Of a DNA stretch of 64,000 nt, positions 54,249-64,000 are shown one piece after another. Source of the DNA: Lithodes maja. Its lineage: Eukaryota > Arthropoda > Malacostraca > Decapoda > Lithodidae. Where the stretch lies: NCBI GenBank assembly GCA_037953745.1, contig JBAKBP010004319.1, forward strand, positions 1 to 64,000, read 5' to 3'. The position numbers and the translations under genes were made by a program. Position 1 is the stretch's first letter, and each line of letters begins with the position of its first letter. A model generated the notes under the pieces. It was not told the DNA's origin. It ran no database searches and saw nothing but the letters and a program-made list of their open reading frames with translations.

Positions 54249-54841
54249 TTAAAAGACTACTGCTCTCCTAGGTGGGGATGTCGTAGTCCTCGTAGTGGGG
54301 TGAATCGTCTTCCCTGGGGTCGGGGGACAGTCTACTGTCACCGTTGCGATTTGGGCATCTCTGGTTGGCGTCACACGTGTTGTTTGTTGAGGCGTTGAGT
54401 GTCCGATGTTGGTTTCTCGATCTTGCTCAGTCCTCCTCTTCTCCATTCGTTTTCTCTTCCGCTCCTCCTTCGTTTTCTTTGTTTCTTTTGTTTCAGTTCG
54501 TCCTCTTTCTTGCACCGTTTTCCCTTTCTCTCTTTGGGTGTTTGTTCGTTTCCTCTGATATTACTTCCCTTCCCTTCATCATAGGCACGTCCCTGTGCCT
54601 CAAGGGCGAAGGTAAGAGAGTTTCCGTGGTGTTTATCCTGAGGAAGAGAGTGTAGATATTTCCACCAGGCTAGAGAACGTTGGTCTGGAGTTTTGACGGG
54701 GACGATGGTGACAGTAATGGTTGTTACTTCGCCTTCCATAAGAGAAGCTGTAATGGCTTCTTCGACGTGACGTATTCTGGAGAAGCTCTTCTGATCGGCT
54801 GACCATTTTACACGTTTGATGAAGGGTGTTTGGCACGTCAT
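54249..54841 (-). CDS. Unidentified ORF downstream of Gypsy_2 integrase
   Basis: I do not recognise this protein. The frame 54841-54371 (157 codons, start MTCQTPFIKRV) is open upstream as far as a stop at 55109-55111, so it may be longer. It has a mixed, fold-like first part ('TASLMEGEVTTITVTIVPVK', 'RSLAWWKYLHSLPQD') and a very basic Lys/Arg/Glu-rich tail. An overlapping frame, 54515-54249, is equally charged and ends Thr/Pro-rich, so a frameshift may have swapped tails. There is no signal peptide or membrane segment, so it is not an envelope-type protein. It occupies the slot between integrase and 3' LTR. Confidence 0.55.
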
Positions 54842-55454
54842 GGTGGTGACCGAAAGTTGGTGGTGGTTGAAGGAGGTGGCTGTTGATTGGTCGGGGTTGA
54901 GGGAGTAAGTGATGACTTGACCTTTGACACTCGGGTAGGTAATACCTTTTGCGGACGCGAAGGTACCAGGGATTATCTTCTTGTTCGAAATTGAGGGGAA
55001 GTGGACTGGGTGGGTTGATTTTGTGTTAGTTATAGAGGCTATTCTTAGTGTTGCAGTGTTGTTTGAGTATGTTGTGTGGTTTGTTTTTGTATTTAAGGAT
55101 GAAGAATGTCAGAGTTTCCGTGATGGTATCAAAATTAGTGTAAATCGACTCGGTATTTTAACGAGACGACCTGATATCGTACGGAAATTTGATCGGAGTG
55201 GCGGTTCTGGGCTAGAATCTGATGAAGATGATGGTCTGTACCGAGGTGGTCTAGGGTTGGGTGTGCGTGGTGGGGGCGCGAGTTTTATACTATGTTTGGA
55301 TGACTGGCTTGAGAAGGTTTTGTTTAATGTGTGATCGATCGAGTTTCGGTGAAACTGTGGAGGGAAAAGGTGATTGATTTGGTGGGGTAAGGCGCGGTTG
55401 GGGAGTAGGAATCGTAGGTCTTTGTGTAGAGGTTGATGGTCGAGCTGGTGTATT
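54842..55454 (-). other. Gypsy_2 spacer before the downstream ORF
   Basis: The minus strand is Pro/Ser/Thr-rich in frame and broken by stops. The part below 55109 is open and continuous with the downstream ORF. No domain is recognised. Two T/G-rich plus-strand frames here are shadows. Confidence 0.4.
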
Positions 55455-56333
55455 TTATTTCTGTGTCGTGGTTGAGAAAGGTTTCGGAAGTGTTGTTTTT
55501 GATGGAGTTGTTTCGGTAGAGGTTTGTTTTGTTATGGTAGTAGGGACTGTAGCAGTACGATTTCTTTTAGTAGTGAGTGGTTGTGGAAGTATGTCAGAAG
55601 TTGAGGAGGAGGGGGATAGAGAGGTAGAGTTTGATTTATCTGAAGTAGATGGGGATATGGGTGGTGAAGTGGAAGGAGAGGTATGTGGGCGTGGTCTTTT
55701 GTGTGGTGGTGATGTGGTAGGGGAGGTTGACAAGTTAGAAAAACGTCGGTGATGAGGTTGTTTGAGGTTAGTAGCTAAGGGTCTTGCTTGAGGAAACTTT
55801 GTGGTGGTTACAGGTGGGTACTTGGTGGTTTTCATGGGAGGTTTCGACTTTGTTCGTGGTCGTAGTTTATAGTGTGAGGGTAAGGGGAGTGGTTTAGGAA
55901 CTTTCTGTGTTGATGTGTCGGTTTCGGTCTGGTGTTGAGGTGGAGTTGCACATGGAGAAAAAGGTAAGGGTTGAGGTGTTTGTGGAGTGTGTTGAAGTAT
56001 GGTCTTTTGTTGATTTGTGCTGGTGCTGTTAGTGGTTGATTTTGGTTGGATGGAAAGAGGAATTGTGGTTTTAATTTGTGGTGTTGGGCTAGAGTAAGAA
56101 GTAAGGGAAATTGGCGGAGCTGTTTTTGGTGGAGGAACAGGATTGTCTGGCATCGGTGAATCTCCTTCTTTTGTGATTGGATGGTAAACTCTGACGAACC
56201 TGTTTCTATATACTCGTGTTTCCCCGTGGTATTTAATTGCCACTTGAAAAGGAGATGGAACTTGCGAAATTTTGTAAGGGCCCACGTATCTTGGACCTAA
56301 TTTATTTACCACTGGAAGTTTGGCTACGATCAC
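55455..56333 (-). CDS. Gypsy_2 integrase C-terminus with long tail
   Basis: Starts within the integrase C-terminal region: 'LPVVNKLGPRYVGPYKIS' is a GPY/F-type module, followed by 'VYRNRFVRVYHP'. The next 220 residues or so are Pro/Thr/Ser-rich low complexity and end in a stop at 55455. It connects to the integrase core through a frameshift in 56334-56660. The length of the disordered tail is unusual for Gypsy integrase. Confidence 0.75.
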   Translation of the reverse strand: MIVAKLPVVNKLGPRYVGPYKISQVPSPFQVAIKYHGETRVYRNRFVRVYHPITKEGDSPMPDNPVPPPKTAPPISLTSYSSPTPQIKTTIPLSIQPKSTTNSTSTNQQKTILQHTPQTPQPLPFSPCATPPQHQTETDTSTQKVPKPLPLPSHYKLRPRTKSKPPMKTTKYPPVTTTKFPQARPLATNLKQPHHRRFSNLSTSPTTSPPHKRPRPHTSPSTSPPISPSTSDKSNSTSLSPSSSTSDILPQPLTTKRNRTATVPTTITKQTSTETTPSKTTLPKPFSTTTQK

Positions 56334-56436
56334 TGTGTCGCCGATTGCGAACGGATTTTGTTCATCGACGGTGTCAGGTTTTGTATCTTGACAGGTTTGA
56401 GCTGTATGTAAAGTGTTCTTTAAATGTTGGAGCGGA

Positions 56437-57154
56437 TCAACAGTGAGCTGAGTGATGGAGGGTTGGACAAGATGGTGAAAAGGTAGTAGCAGAGGGGCGA
56501 TGCCAAAAACTCTTTCGTAGGGAGAAATTCCATCTTCTCTGGGGCAAGAATATGATTCCCCACTGAATCATTTTCACTTGCGCTGGCCAGTCGGAGGTCT
56601 CTAACTCAATCATTCTTGTTCTCAATTGGTTATTTATGGTGCGATGACTATGTTCGCACACTGCATTTCCCTGGGGGCAGTAGGGTGAGGAGTGTTTGAT
56701 CTGTATGCCGCATTTTTTTGTAAAGGCCTCCGAAAACTTGTCCTGTAAATTCGGGAGCGTTGTCCGACAGCAAGGAGATGGGCAGACCGAATATGGGGAA
56801 AATTTCTGGGGTGAGTAGTTCAGATACTGTTAAAGCACTGTGATCTTTAGTAGGACAGGCTATCAGGAATTTCGAATATAGGTCTACGGACGTGACTATG
56901 AAGCGTTTACCTTGGCTAGTGGGAAAAGGTCCCATCACGTCGAGCGAGAGCGTCTGCCATGGGTTATGTGCTGAAATAGTTCCTGCTGGTCCTGCTGTTT
57001 TGCATCTGTCCTTTCCTAGAGCACAGGGTTTGCAAGCTTCTGTGACCCTCTTTGCAATACCGGACGGGTTGGTAGTCCAGTATTGATCTTGAAAGACCTT
57101 CAGCATTTTCTTTTGTCCCAAATGTATTCCATTACCTTCATGAAGTGCGATCAT
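56437..57154 (-). pseudogene. Gypsy_2 integrase: zinc finger and core
   Basis: From 57154 the frame has the His-His-Cys-Cys finger ('ALHEGNGIHLG' ... 'CKPCALGK'), then the core with 'LSLDVMGPFP' (Asp) and 'ISLLSDNAPEF' (Asp). A frameshift near 56650 moves the third catalytic residue into another frame ('CEHSHRTINNQL', Glu), which runs to 56437. Integrase would insert the cDNA. This copy is broken. Confidence 0.85.
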
Positions 57155-57214
57155 GTGCTCTGGGGCTATATGAGGTTCTACAACTATGTGCCCTGATTCA
57201 GTGGTAAGTTGATC

Positions 57215-57865
57215 TCATCGACATAGATGTTGGAAGATGTGTTTCGGAATCCATTTCAGTTTGATTTTCTGTTCCCATGATTGTAGTAGAGTGGGTTCTG
57301 GAGGCGTCGTGGTCACAGATGTTGGTGTGATGGCATGTGTGTAGTGTTGTAAAGCAGCGAGAATGGTGGCTACTTGCTCTGGTACAGGAAGGCGAGAGAG
57401 AGCATCGGCGTTGGTATGTAACTTGCCAGGTCTGTATTGAATTACGAAATCATACTCTTCTAAAGTTTCTTTCCAACATACTGATAAAGCTGAATTGGTT
57501 TCACATTTTCTAAGCCATTGTAAGGATTGATGATCTGTTATGATGTCGAGTTTTGCTCCTAGAACTAACGAACGAAAATGGTTTAAGGCCCAGATAATAC
57601 CTAAACATTCCCTCTTGGTGGCTGCATAATTTTGTTGGGCAGTGTTTAACGTTGAGCTGGCATAAGCGATGACGTGTTCTTGTCCGTCTCGCATTTGAGC
57701 TAATACGGCTCCAATGGCATACAGTGATACGTCAGTATACAGACGAAAAGGTTGTTGGCAGTCAGGAAAAGCTATTGTTGGAGCGTTACAAAGTTTGTTT
57801 TTTAGAATTTCGAATGCTATTTCTCCTTCGGTTGTCCATACGAATTCTGTATCTTTATGAGTGAG
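57215..57865 (-). pseudogene. Gypsy_2 RNase H and linker
   Basis: In the same frame as RT but after an in-frame stop at 57866-57868. Landmarks are 'HVIAYASSTLNTAQQNYAATKRE', 'LDIITDHQSLQWL' and 'YRPGKLHTNADALSRLP', the Ty3/Gypsy RNase H signature. It ends in another stop at 57215, still in frame with the integrase frame downstream. Confidence 0.85.
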
Positions 57866-58570
57866 TTAATGAAGTGGTCTGGCTATAGCTGCAAAGTTGG
57901 GTACAAATCGTTGGTAATAAGTGGCTAACCCGAGAAATGATCTTACACCTTTGACTGTGGTTGGGGGTGGTTGTTCCTTGATTGCTGATAATTTCTTGGG
58001 ATCGGGTGAGATACCTTCGCTAGAGATAACGCGACCCAAGAAGTCTACCGAATTCCTGGCAATCTCGCATTTCGAAGGCTTGAGTTTTAACCCAGCTTCC
58101 CTGATACTTTGTAATACTTGACGGAGTCTTCTTAAATGCTCAGGCCAAGTTCCTGAGTACACGATAACGTCATCCAGGTACGCGAGGCAAGTTTCCCAAG
58201 TTAGTCCTTTTAATACGGATTCCATGAGTCGGGAGAACGAGGCTGGGCCGTTACACAATCCGAAAGGCAACACGTTGAACTCATATAGATGTCCTCCGCT
58301 GGTCGAGAAAGCTGTTTTTTGTTGGTGTTCAGCTTTAATTGGGACCTGCCAGTACCCGGCTTGTAGATCAAGGGTAGTAAACCACCTGGAGCCATGAAGG
58401 GAGTCTAAAGAATCGTCTATACAAGGTAGCGGAGTTGCATCTTTGATCGTGGCGTCATTAAGGCGGCGATAATCTACACAAAATCTGGTTGATCTGTCTT
58501 TTTTCTTTACTAAGACTACAGGTGACGACCATGGGCTGACGGAGGGAGTGGCGATGCCGGCGTCCAACAT
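57866..58570 (-). CDS. Gypsy_2 reverse transcriptase
   Basis: RT core of a Ty3/Gypsy pol: 'SPWSSPVVLVKKKD', 'RFCVDYRRLND', 'FTTLDLQAGYWQVPI' (catalytic Asp), 'FNVLPFGLCNGPASF', 'CLAYLDDVIVYS' (catalytic Asp pair) and 'VRSFLGLATYYQRFVPN'. About 235 codons are open between in-frame stops at 58628 and 57866, so the domain itself looks intact although the polyprotein is not. Confidence 0.93.
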   Translation of the reverse strand: MLDAGIATPSVSPWSSPVVLVKKKDRSTRFCVDYRRLNDATIKDATPLPCIDDSLDSLHGSRWFTTLDLQAGYWQVPIKAEHQQKTAFSTSGGHLYEFNVLPFGLCNGPASFSRLMESVLKGLTWETCLAYLDDVIVYSGTWPEHLRRLRQVLQSIREAGLKLKPSKCEIARNSVDFLGRVISSEGISPDPKKLSAIKEQPPPTTVKGVRSFLGLATYYQRFVPNFAAIARPLH

Positions 58571-58627
58571 CTCTTGGACCTGATATTCCTCTTCCTGCCT
58601 TTGTATGGGGTTTTTCTGACGTGAGGG

Positions 58628-59448
58628 TTAACGAAGGGGAGGTCCAGTAGTGTGCATGGAGTCTTCTTCCATCGTAGTCTGTCCTATTTCCGTATTTTGT
58701 AGGGTAGTTAAGGTGTCAGGAATGGTGGGTAGTACACTGGGAGAGTTATTTGTTTTCTTAGGGGTGGGGGCAACTTCGTTGAATGTCTCCAAATCCCCAA
58801 TGATGAGACCTTTGGGTAAGGTCAACGTATCATCCGAAATATTTGCAATGAGAATGGAATTTTGATGTGATGAGATAATTGCTGGCTGAATCATGCAACG
58901 ATCTTGACCAGTAGTGAGTTTGGTGGGGATCAGGAAAATGGCATCCTGTGGAATTTGATGAATCGGCACCCATTGTTGATGCTGAGGGGGAATTGAGGTT
59001 TTCTGTCTAGTGATAGCGGGGCTGATGATAGTGGTACGGGGCGAACTGGTTTGATTGTTTTTTGTTTGATTGCGGGTTGTAATGGAGTTATTAGGGTGGT
59101 TTGTGTTTGAAAAAACGTGTAGAGTTGATTGTTCAGAGGGATTTGGAATTTGATTAACTACTGGTTTTGTTGCATCAGAGAGGTGAGATTTGCATTTAGA
59201 CAGATTGATGTTGTTAGGTGGATCTTTACTGATTTTTTTTTTTTTAGTTGATTTCTCTCTCCTCGTCTAGTGGGAAAAGTGGAGGAGGAGGAGATTTTGC
59301 TGTGAGTGGTTTGGGTGGGTTGAGACGGTGTTGATTTTTTTTTTTTTTTAAGTAATTAACCTTTGTCCACAGTCTACTTGTGCTTGTAACTTTTGTAATA
59401 AGTCTAAACCCAGGTAGCCGTCGTGGTGTTGACATTCTGAATAGAACA
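58628..59448 (-). pseudogene. Gypsy_2 protease-RT linker
   Basis: The frame 58969-58628 reads 'SILIANISDDTLTLPKGLIIGDLE', the short beta-rich segment that often lies between Gypsy protease and RT. It is in frame with RT but ends in a stop. Above 58969 the strand is low complexity with T-runs at 59227-59245 and 59335-59349 and no further domain. Confidence 0.65.
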
Positions 59449-59709
59449 CTACGAAAGGATGGTAGCAGTTGGCATGAGGTAGGGGGGTGGGGACATGGAG
59501 AAGTCTGGTCTCCCCTCGGATTTGGAGGGGGGGGTGTCTCCAGCACTGATCAGATTTGTGGCTGTGGCCTTTAACTCTCCAAATCTTTTTCTGTCTTTGA
59601 TGTAAAAAGAGCCAGTATCTATCAATAATCTTACAGGAATGTCCTTTTTCTTGGCAAGGTGGTATATTGGGGGTGGTCTATCATTTGAAGAATCCCCCGC
59701 CGAAGCCAT
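59449..59709 (-). pseudogene. Gypsy_2 aspartic protease remnant
   Basis: 'DIPVRLLIDTGSFYIKD' carries the Asp-Thr-Gly active site of a retroviral-type protease. The rest of the domain is degenerate and changes frame. The segment overlaps the end of the gag frame. Confidence 0.75.
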
Positions 59710-60683
59710 CGTAGGCGGGGGAGGTTTAAAAAATCCTGGGGATCTGTTTCTTCGTCCAGTAGGATCTCTTCTTCTTCTTCTCTAGGTGAGATTTGAGCTA
59801 TATTTTCATTATCCCCGTGTTCTACAGTTTCGTCTTCTCCAAATTCTTCCTCGTTTGCAGATATACGAGGGTAATTTGGTTTGTACTTGGCGGAATCTCT
59901 AATATCATGAAGGGACCATTTATTACTACAGGCTGGAAAATCGAAAGGATTGATAATGACGAGAGGCTGATTCTTACCTTTGTAGTTGTTGTTGGTTTGG
60001 TTTCTTGGGTATACTCTTTTTAACTGATTTGGGGTGAATTTTGGCCTGTTTGCTTGATATTGTCCAGAGTGGTAGATTGGCTTAGGTGTTGGAGCTGAGT
60101 GGCGGATTAAGTTGGTTTGTTCTCTGGGCTTGTTGGGCATTTGAGGATGAGTAGGGAACCTCTTAATGGCTGCTATGGTGTTGGTATTTGGGCGAACTGC
60201 GAGAATTTTTCTGATGGTCACTTAATCTCGCTGAAATCCAACAGGGTCTTGTACTGCAAAATGTTCTTGTACCGCCGATGGTAACACTTGTACTAGGTTC
60301 ACAAGGATTTGTTGCTCCTGCTGAGCTTTGGGGAGAGTTGGAAATGCAGCTTTCACCTGCTGAGTGACGTTTGCTAAAGTGGCGTCCAAATCGCCTTCGT
60401 GCTTGATGTCCTTTTCTTGGCATGGGCGACGAAAATACCCAGTGATGGCTTAATCGCTTCAATTACCATGGGTCTAAACTGATCCCAGGTGAGTGCAGGG
60501 GTTACCTGTGAGGCAACGAGGGAAACAGCTTTTCCCAAGTGCGTTAATAGAAACGGCTATTTTTTCGCGGTCCGTGTTGTATGCCAAGTCTAACATTGGC
60601 TTCACTATGTCCATGTAGACTTCGATCTCATAAGTTTTCCCATCGTATTTGGGAATGGAAATGTGTGAGCGTACAACTGCCAT
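59631..60683 (-). pseudogene. Gypsy_2 gag, frameshifted
   Basis: The start ATG at 60681-60683 (MAVVRSHISIPKYDGKTYE) is almost the same as Gypsy_1 gag at 21007. The frame slips near 60550 and again near 60420-60230. The part from 60221 to 59631 is basic then acidic ('ANEEEFGEDETVEHGDNE') and ends before the protease. I see no zinc knuckle. Confidence 0.8.
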
Positions 60684-60756
60684 ATTTAAATGTTATATAA
60701 TACTCTATTGTTTCAAGCTATGTGAAATGTAGTGAATTTTTCTATCCGAATCAAGA

Positions 60757-60773
60757 ACCACCGCTAGCCACCA
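60757..60773 (-). other. Primer-binding site of Gypsy_2
   Basis: The plus strand 'accaccgctagccacca' next to the LTR tip resembles a tRNA-Leu 3' end with CCA (one extra base against 'ccaccgctgccacca'). Equivalent to 21081-21096 in Gypsy_1. Confidence 0.7.
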
Positions 60774-62130
60774 ATGTTATACCCTGATTTTATTCAGGAT
60801 TAACAATTAGTTAAGGGGAGTTCTTTCAAGACTGGGATTTCCAAGTTCATACAAATACATATATAGAAGACAACAGGGATACATATAATATCAAAATATA
60901 GTTTGTAGTACAGTTTATTCACTTATTTCCTAAATAAATAAAACTGAGTGTGAAGATGCTAACATAAGAAATGCATAGGGTACAACTTAATTCCTTATTC
61001 TCCCAGCACGATCATGGATCTAGATGGAGCTCAGGTATGATCAGCTTAGTTTTAATATCAAACACTTTATCTAGCATTCAAATAGTATGCCGCTTGGACA
61101 TAGGATAACTTTATAGACGGATACCTAACGTTCACTTTATACCTAAGTGTGGAGGATTTAGTTCCTGTTCTTGACGAGGGCCAGCTAGAGTATTCAGGAT
61201 GATTTTCGATTAATATGGTCACCCACGCACTGGTGTACATACTCATAAGATCAATTTAAGATTTTGTGGACTCAGACTGATTTATCCTTGAGCGGAATTA
61301 TGGCAGAGTCAATATGTGCGAAAATTGGCTTATTTGGATTTAATTCCTTCAGAAGAGGTGTACTAATAAGGATTTTGAACACTGGTACACTCATAGAGAG
61401 AATCTGTTTCTATAGATTCAAATCAACTAATACTTTCGATGATTAATTTCTAAATAAGGAGCTTCTGGACTCTGAAATATTTATCACTTGGGCGGAATTA
61501 TGGTAGAGTCAATATGTGCGGAAATTGGCTTATTTGGATTTAATTCCTTGTATATATCAGAGAGGTGTACTAATAAGGATTTTGAACACTGGTACACTCA
61601 TAGCGAGAATCTGTTTCTATAGATTCAAATCAACTATTACTTTCGATGATTAATTTCTAAATAAGGAACTTCTGGACTCTAACTTATTTGGCCTCGTCCT
61701 TGGCATCGACTTGGGTAGGTTTTCCAATATTTGTTTCTGTAGATGTGTAGAACACTAGCTGCTTGTAGTCTTCTGAGTCTCCGTAGGCCGTCTAGGTTGG
61801 CCGGTCGTGTGAAGTAGGTTACAGATGGGTTAATGGGCTTGAGGACTTAAATGTGTCTCTGTAACTTATAATTAAACATTGGGCACCACATCGGACTAAC
61901 GCGAGTATCCAGAGCCTATAGCTTTACTGTTGATACTCGTATATCCTGACCGTTATATTAAACGTTGATGAAATTCCGTTAGGGTGCTCTTGGAGTAGGG
62001 TCTTAAATATAGTGCCTCAGTTATGACGAAATAGCACTATATCGGACTAACGCAAGAGGACTTAAATAATTGTCTTCTTGTCTGTCTCTGACCGTTATAA
62101 GAGGTTCAAGGAATCCGGGGCGGTGTTTAA

Positions 62131-62608
62131 CACCTTAAAAGCGGGTGGAGGAGTATGTTTGATATGCCGCCCAGCAGGGGTTTTTACCGTAAACGAGCTT
62201 GTTTCCGTGCTCGTTTTCATGCATAAACAAGAGCCAGAGCGTAATACAAGTATGCATCCCTGAAAGGGCGTTAATTCAGCTTTCCAATGACACCAGAATC
62301 ATCCTTCTACGATGGCTGGTTGTGTTGCAACGATCGTGCAACCGAAGGGCAAAATTGGTAAAATACGGTCATTTTCTTACATTATTACGTCTGAAACGAG
62401 TGAGAGAGGGTGGAGTACAAAGGAGTACAGCTCAGTAGCTCCACGGCCACCGTGGTGAGCGGTCATGAGGTAACCTACACTCCTCCCACTGCTCCGCTCT
62501 CTCTCAGAGCACATTACGTGCTCAAAATTGCACTCGACAATAGCCGGGACCCGCCACATAGGCCACATTTATTTAACTCGACAATAGCCGGGTGCCGCCA
62601 GTTAAGGG
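62131..62608. mobile_element. MITE_2: TTAA-flanked non-autonomous transposon
   Basis: Flanked by TTAA at 62127-62130 and 62609-62612. The left LTR (48186-48205) reads across with a single TTTAAACC. The ends are CACCTTAAAAGC at the left and CCCTTAACTGGC on the other strand at the right. At 478 bp it has no transposase. Near the right end 'ctcgacaatagccggg' occurs twice. Confidence 0.82.
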
Positions 62609-62714
62609 TTAAACCTTTTAGTTGCAAAATCTAATGGTGTGCCACAGACAAAATGCACCTAGGACTTGTGTCTGCAGAGTCCCTGTGAGGGTGTCTCGCC
62701 AAGCCCTTCTAACA

Positions 62715-63435
62715 CAAGTGACTGTGGTATGCCAAGATCACTTGCGAGAAGTGGGAGTGTTTACTCTTAATAATAGACTGTTGAGGTGCTATGGTATGCC
62801 TGTGTACCTCAACTTCTACTATCAAAAGTAGAACCTATGAAAAGGCATCTATGTTAGCCACTGGTATGCCAGTGGTAACAAGGATTCTTTTTATAGGACA
62901 CTTGTGAGCTCTCAATAGTAAAACACTGAGGGCTATGGTATGCTTGTGCACCTCAGTCTTCCACTATGGAAAGCGTAACCTAGGAGAAGGCGACAATGTT
63001 AGTTACCGGTATGCCAGTAGTAACAAAGTTCCTTTTCACAGGACACTTGTGAACTCTCTATAGTAAAATTGTTGAGACTTAGGTATGCCTGTTACCTCAA
63101 CTTTTTCACTATGGAAAGTGTAACCTAAGAGAAGACGTCATTGTTAGTTACTGGTATGCCAGTAGTAACAAAGATCCTTTTATAGGACACAGTTACCGTA
63201 ACTACAATAATAAATGTTGAAGGGCTATGGTATGCCTGTGTCCTTCAACTTTTAATACTGTCGATACAGCCTACTAGAGGCCTCGATGTTAACTGATGGT
63301 ATGCCACAATTAACAACAATCCCTTAATAGGATTTTTACTCACAGACAATATGGACTTCGGTATGACGTTTATCCAACTGAATGGGAGGGTAATCTTGAG
63401 GTTTCTCTACGTGGTATGCCAGTGATCGAGAAGCC
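62715..63435. repeat. GGTATGCC hairpin array, right LTR copy
   Basis: GGTATGCC (one variant GGTATGCT) starts at 62726, 62793, 62863, 62937, 63008, 63082, 63153, 63229, 63298 and 63413, mostly 67-76 bases apart. Arms: CAAGTGA/TCACTTG, GTTGAGGT/ACCTCAAC, CCACTGG/CCAGTGG, ACTGAGG/CCTCAGT, GTTGAG/CTCAAC, ACTGG/CCAGT with GTTA/TAAC, GTTGAAGG/CCTTCAAC, GTTAA/TTAAC, and TTGAGGTTTCTC/GAGAAGCCTCAA (one wobble). Confidence 0.92.
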
Positions 63436-63642
63436 TCAAAATTGCTTACTTCCTTCAGATTTCCCTGACATAGTATTCACAACTACTGAGGGGTGCCCGG
63501 CCATCCTTTTAGGAGAGCAAGGGCGTGAGCGTGCACTCTCTGTTAGGACAGGAAGTCCTTCATGTCCTAGGGGGAGGTCGACTTCCATTACTTTAATTAA
63601 TAACTCTACTATACATGAGGATATTACAAAGGTGGTATTTTA

Positions 63643-64000
63643 TGCATGGGCGTCATCTACGGGGGGGGGGAGGGGGGGGGGACATATCCCCCCCCCCACT
63701 TTTCATTCATAGGGGGACAACATATCGATTATCCCCCCCCACTTTTTTCACCAAGTTTTATATACTAGAAACTAGAAAGTCACTGAAATTGTTAATACGA
63801 TAAAATATAAACTAAACACATACAAATATAAAATGTTAATGATGTTATTGATGTAATCATTTGTTAGGCTCGTTGTCAGCTTAATTTCTTACGTAAATAT
63901 TGTATGACGTATCCCACTGTTTTCATGAAGACTGAAGTACTGTAAGTCGACGAACGCCAACGTTAGCGGCCTTTTAGGATGCTATTCTTGTTTCCTGGAT
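63643..64000. mobile_element. Unidentified insertion with G/C runs, cut by window end
   Basis: The two LTR copies agree up to 'ggtattttatg' and then part. From here 'catgggcgtcatctac' leads into long G-runs and then C-runs with 'acatatcccccc' and 'acttttcattcat'. Such a start resembles ends of some DNA transposons, but no second end is visible, so the class is open. Confidence 0.45.

Larger units (their letters stand above)
47796..64000 (-). mobile_element. Gypsy_2: long-LTR element with pol
   Basis: Order on the minus strand: 5' LTR (60775 to beyond the window), primer site (60757-60773), gag, protease, RT, RNase H, integrase, an extra downstream frame, and the 3' LTR. The LTRs are probably more than 3.5 kb each. 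All genes carry frameshifts or stops. Insertions in it: a CR1/L2-like element in the left LTR, MITE_2 and an unidentified element in the right LTR. Confidence 0.82.
60775..64000 (-). repeat. Gypsy_2 right LTR (5' LTR), incomplete
   Basis: Starts TGTTATACCC at 60775 and is LTR up to about 63643 apart from MITE_2. It contains a duplicated segment of about 190 bases (61265-61450 against about 61490-61685, sharing 'attatgg.agagtcaatatgtgcg') and the second hairpin array. The window ends before the LTR does. Confidence 0.8.

Noticed and set aside
54371..54841. Envelope gene of a retrovirus-like element
   Set aside because: Right position, but there is no signal peptide, membrane segment, cleavage site or glycoprotein-like Cys pattern.

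Overview
The window is eukaryotic, transposon-saturated DNA with no recognisable host gene, bacterial operon, rRNA or CRISPR array. The mixture (CR1-, Jockey- and RTE-type non-LTR elements, BEL/Pao and Gypsy LTR elements, piggyBac transposons with TTAA-flanked MITEs, a Helitron and a tRNA-derived SINE) suggests an invertebrate, most likely an arthropod and perhaps a crustacean. The species is an inference that the sequence does not prove.

Bases 1-2950 hold an LTR fragment and a field of long palindromic modules with a 53-bp tandem repeat. Bases 2956-38362 are, by my reading, one minus-strand Gypsy-type element, 'Gypsy_1'. It has two LTRs of about 3.3 kb starting TGTTATG and ending TTTCA in plus orientation, and it is bracketed by the 5-bp duplication ATTAT. 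It is swollen to 35 kb by nested insertions. The left LTR (2956-8063) holds a 5'-truncated RTE-like element (5621-7441). The interior holds a long CR1 element (about 9890-20399), itself split by a Jockey-like fragment (12946-13513) and by a piggyBac (13844-18093). The right LTR (21097-38362) holds a TTAA-flanked MITE (21126-21766), a complete BEL/Pao element (21785-28865), a SINE and a second piggyBac (32190-37889) with an unbroken 953-codon transposase. Each LTR serves as the empty-site control for insertions in the other, so most boundaries are read directly.

Bases 38368-47128 hold further non-LTR debris. An RTE-like element (40579-46541) is split by a minus-strand CR1 fragment and by a Jockey-like element, and the Jockey-like element is itself split by a minus-strand RTE-like copy (43219-44705).

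Bases 47129-64000 hold a Helitron and a second minus-strand Gypsy element, 'Gypsy_2', with decayed gag, protease, RT, RNase H and integrase, an unidentified ORF downstream of integrase, and very long LTRs (the right one runs off the window). Its LTRs carry the most unusual structure here: about ten hairpins at roughly 72-bp spacing, each presenting the octamer GGTATGCC between arms that differ from unit to unit yet stay self-complementary. The left LTR is split by a nearly complete CR1/L2-group element whose single ORF starts with a hydrophobic segment followed by a 2A-type DIEVNPGP motif. The right LTR is split by a second TTAA-flanked MITE.

Gypsy_1 and Gypsy_2 share LTR tips, primer-binding site and gag start, but Gypsy_1 has no visible pol. 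It may therefore be a non-autonomous partner of a Gypsy_2-like element. The BEL element carries an SGNH-hydrolase-like reading frame between its 5' LTR and gag, which I regard as the best candidate for an undescribed protein-level novelty.
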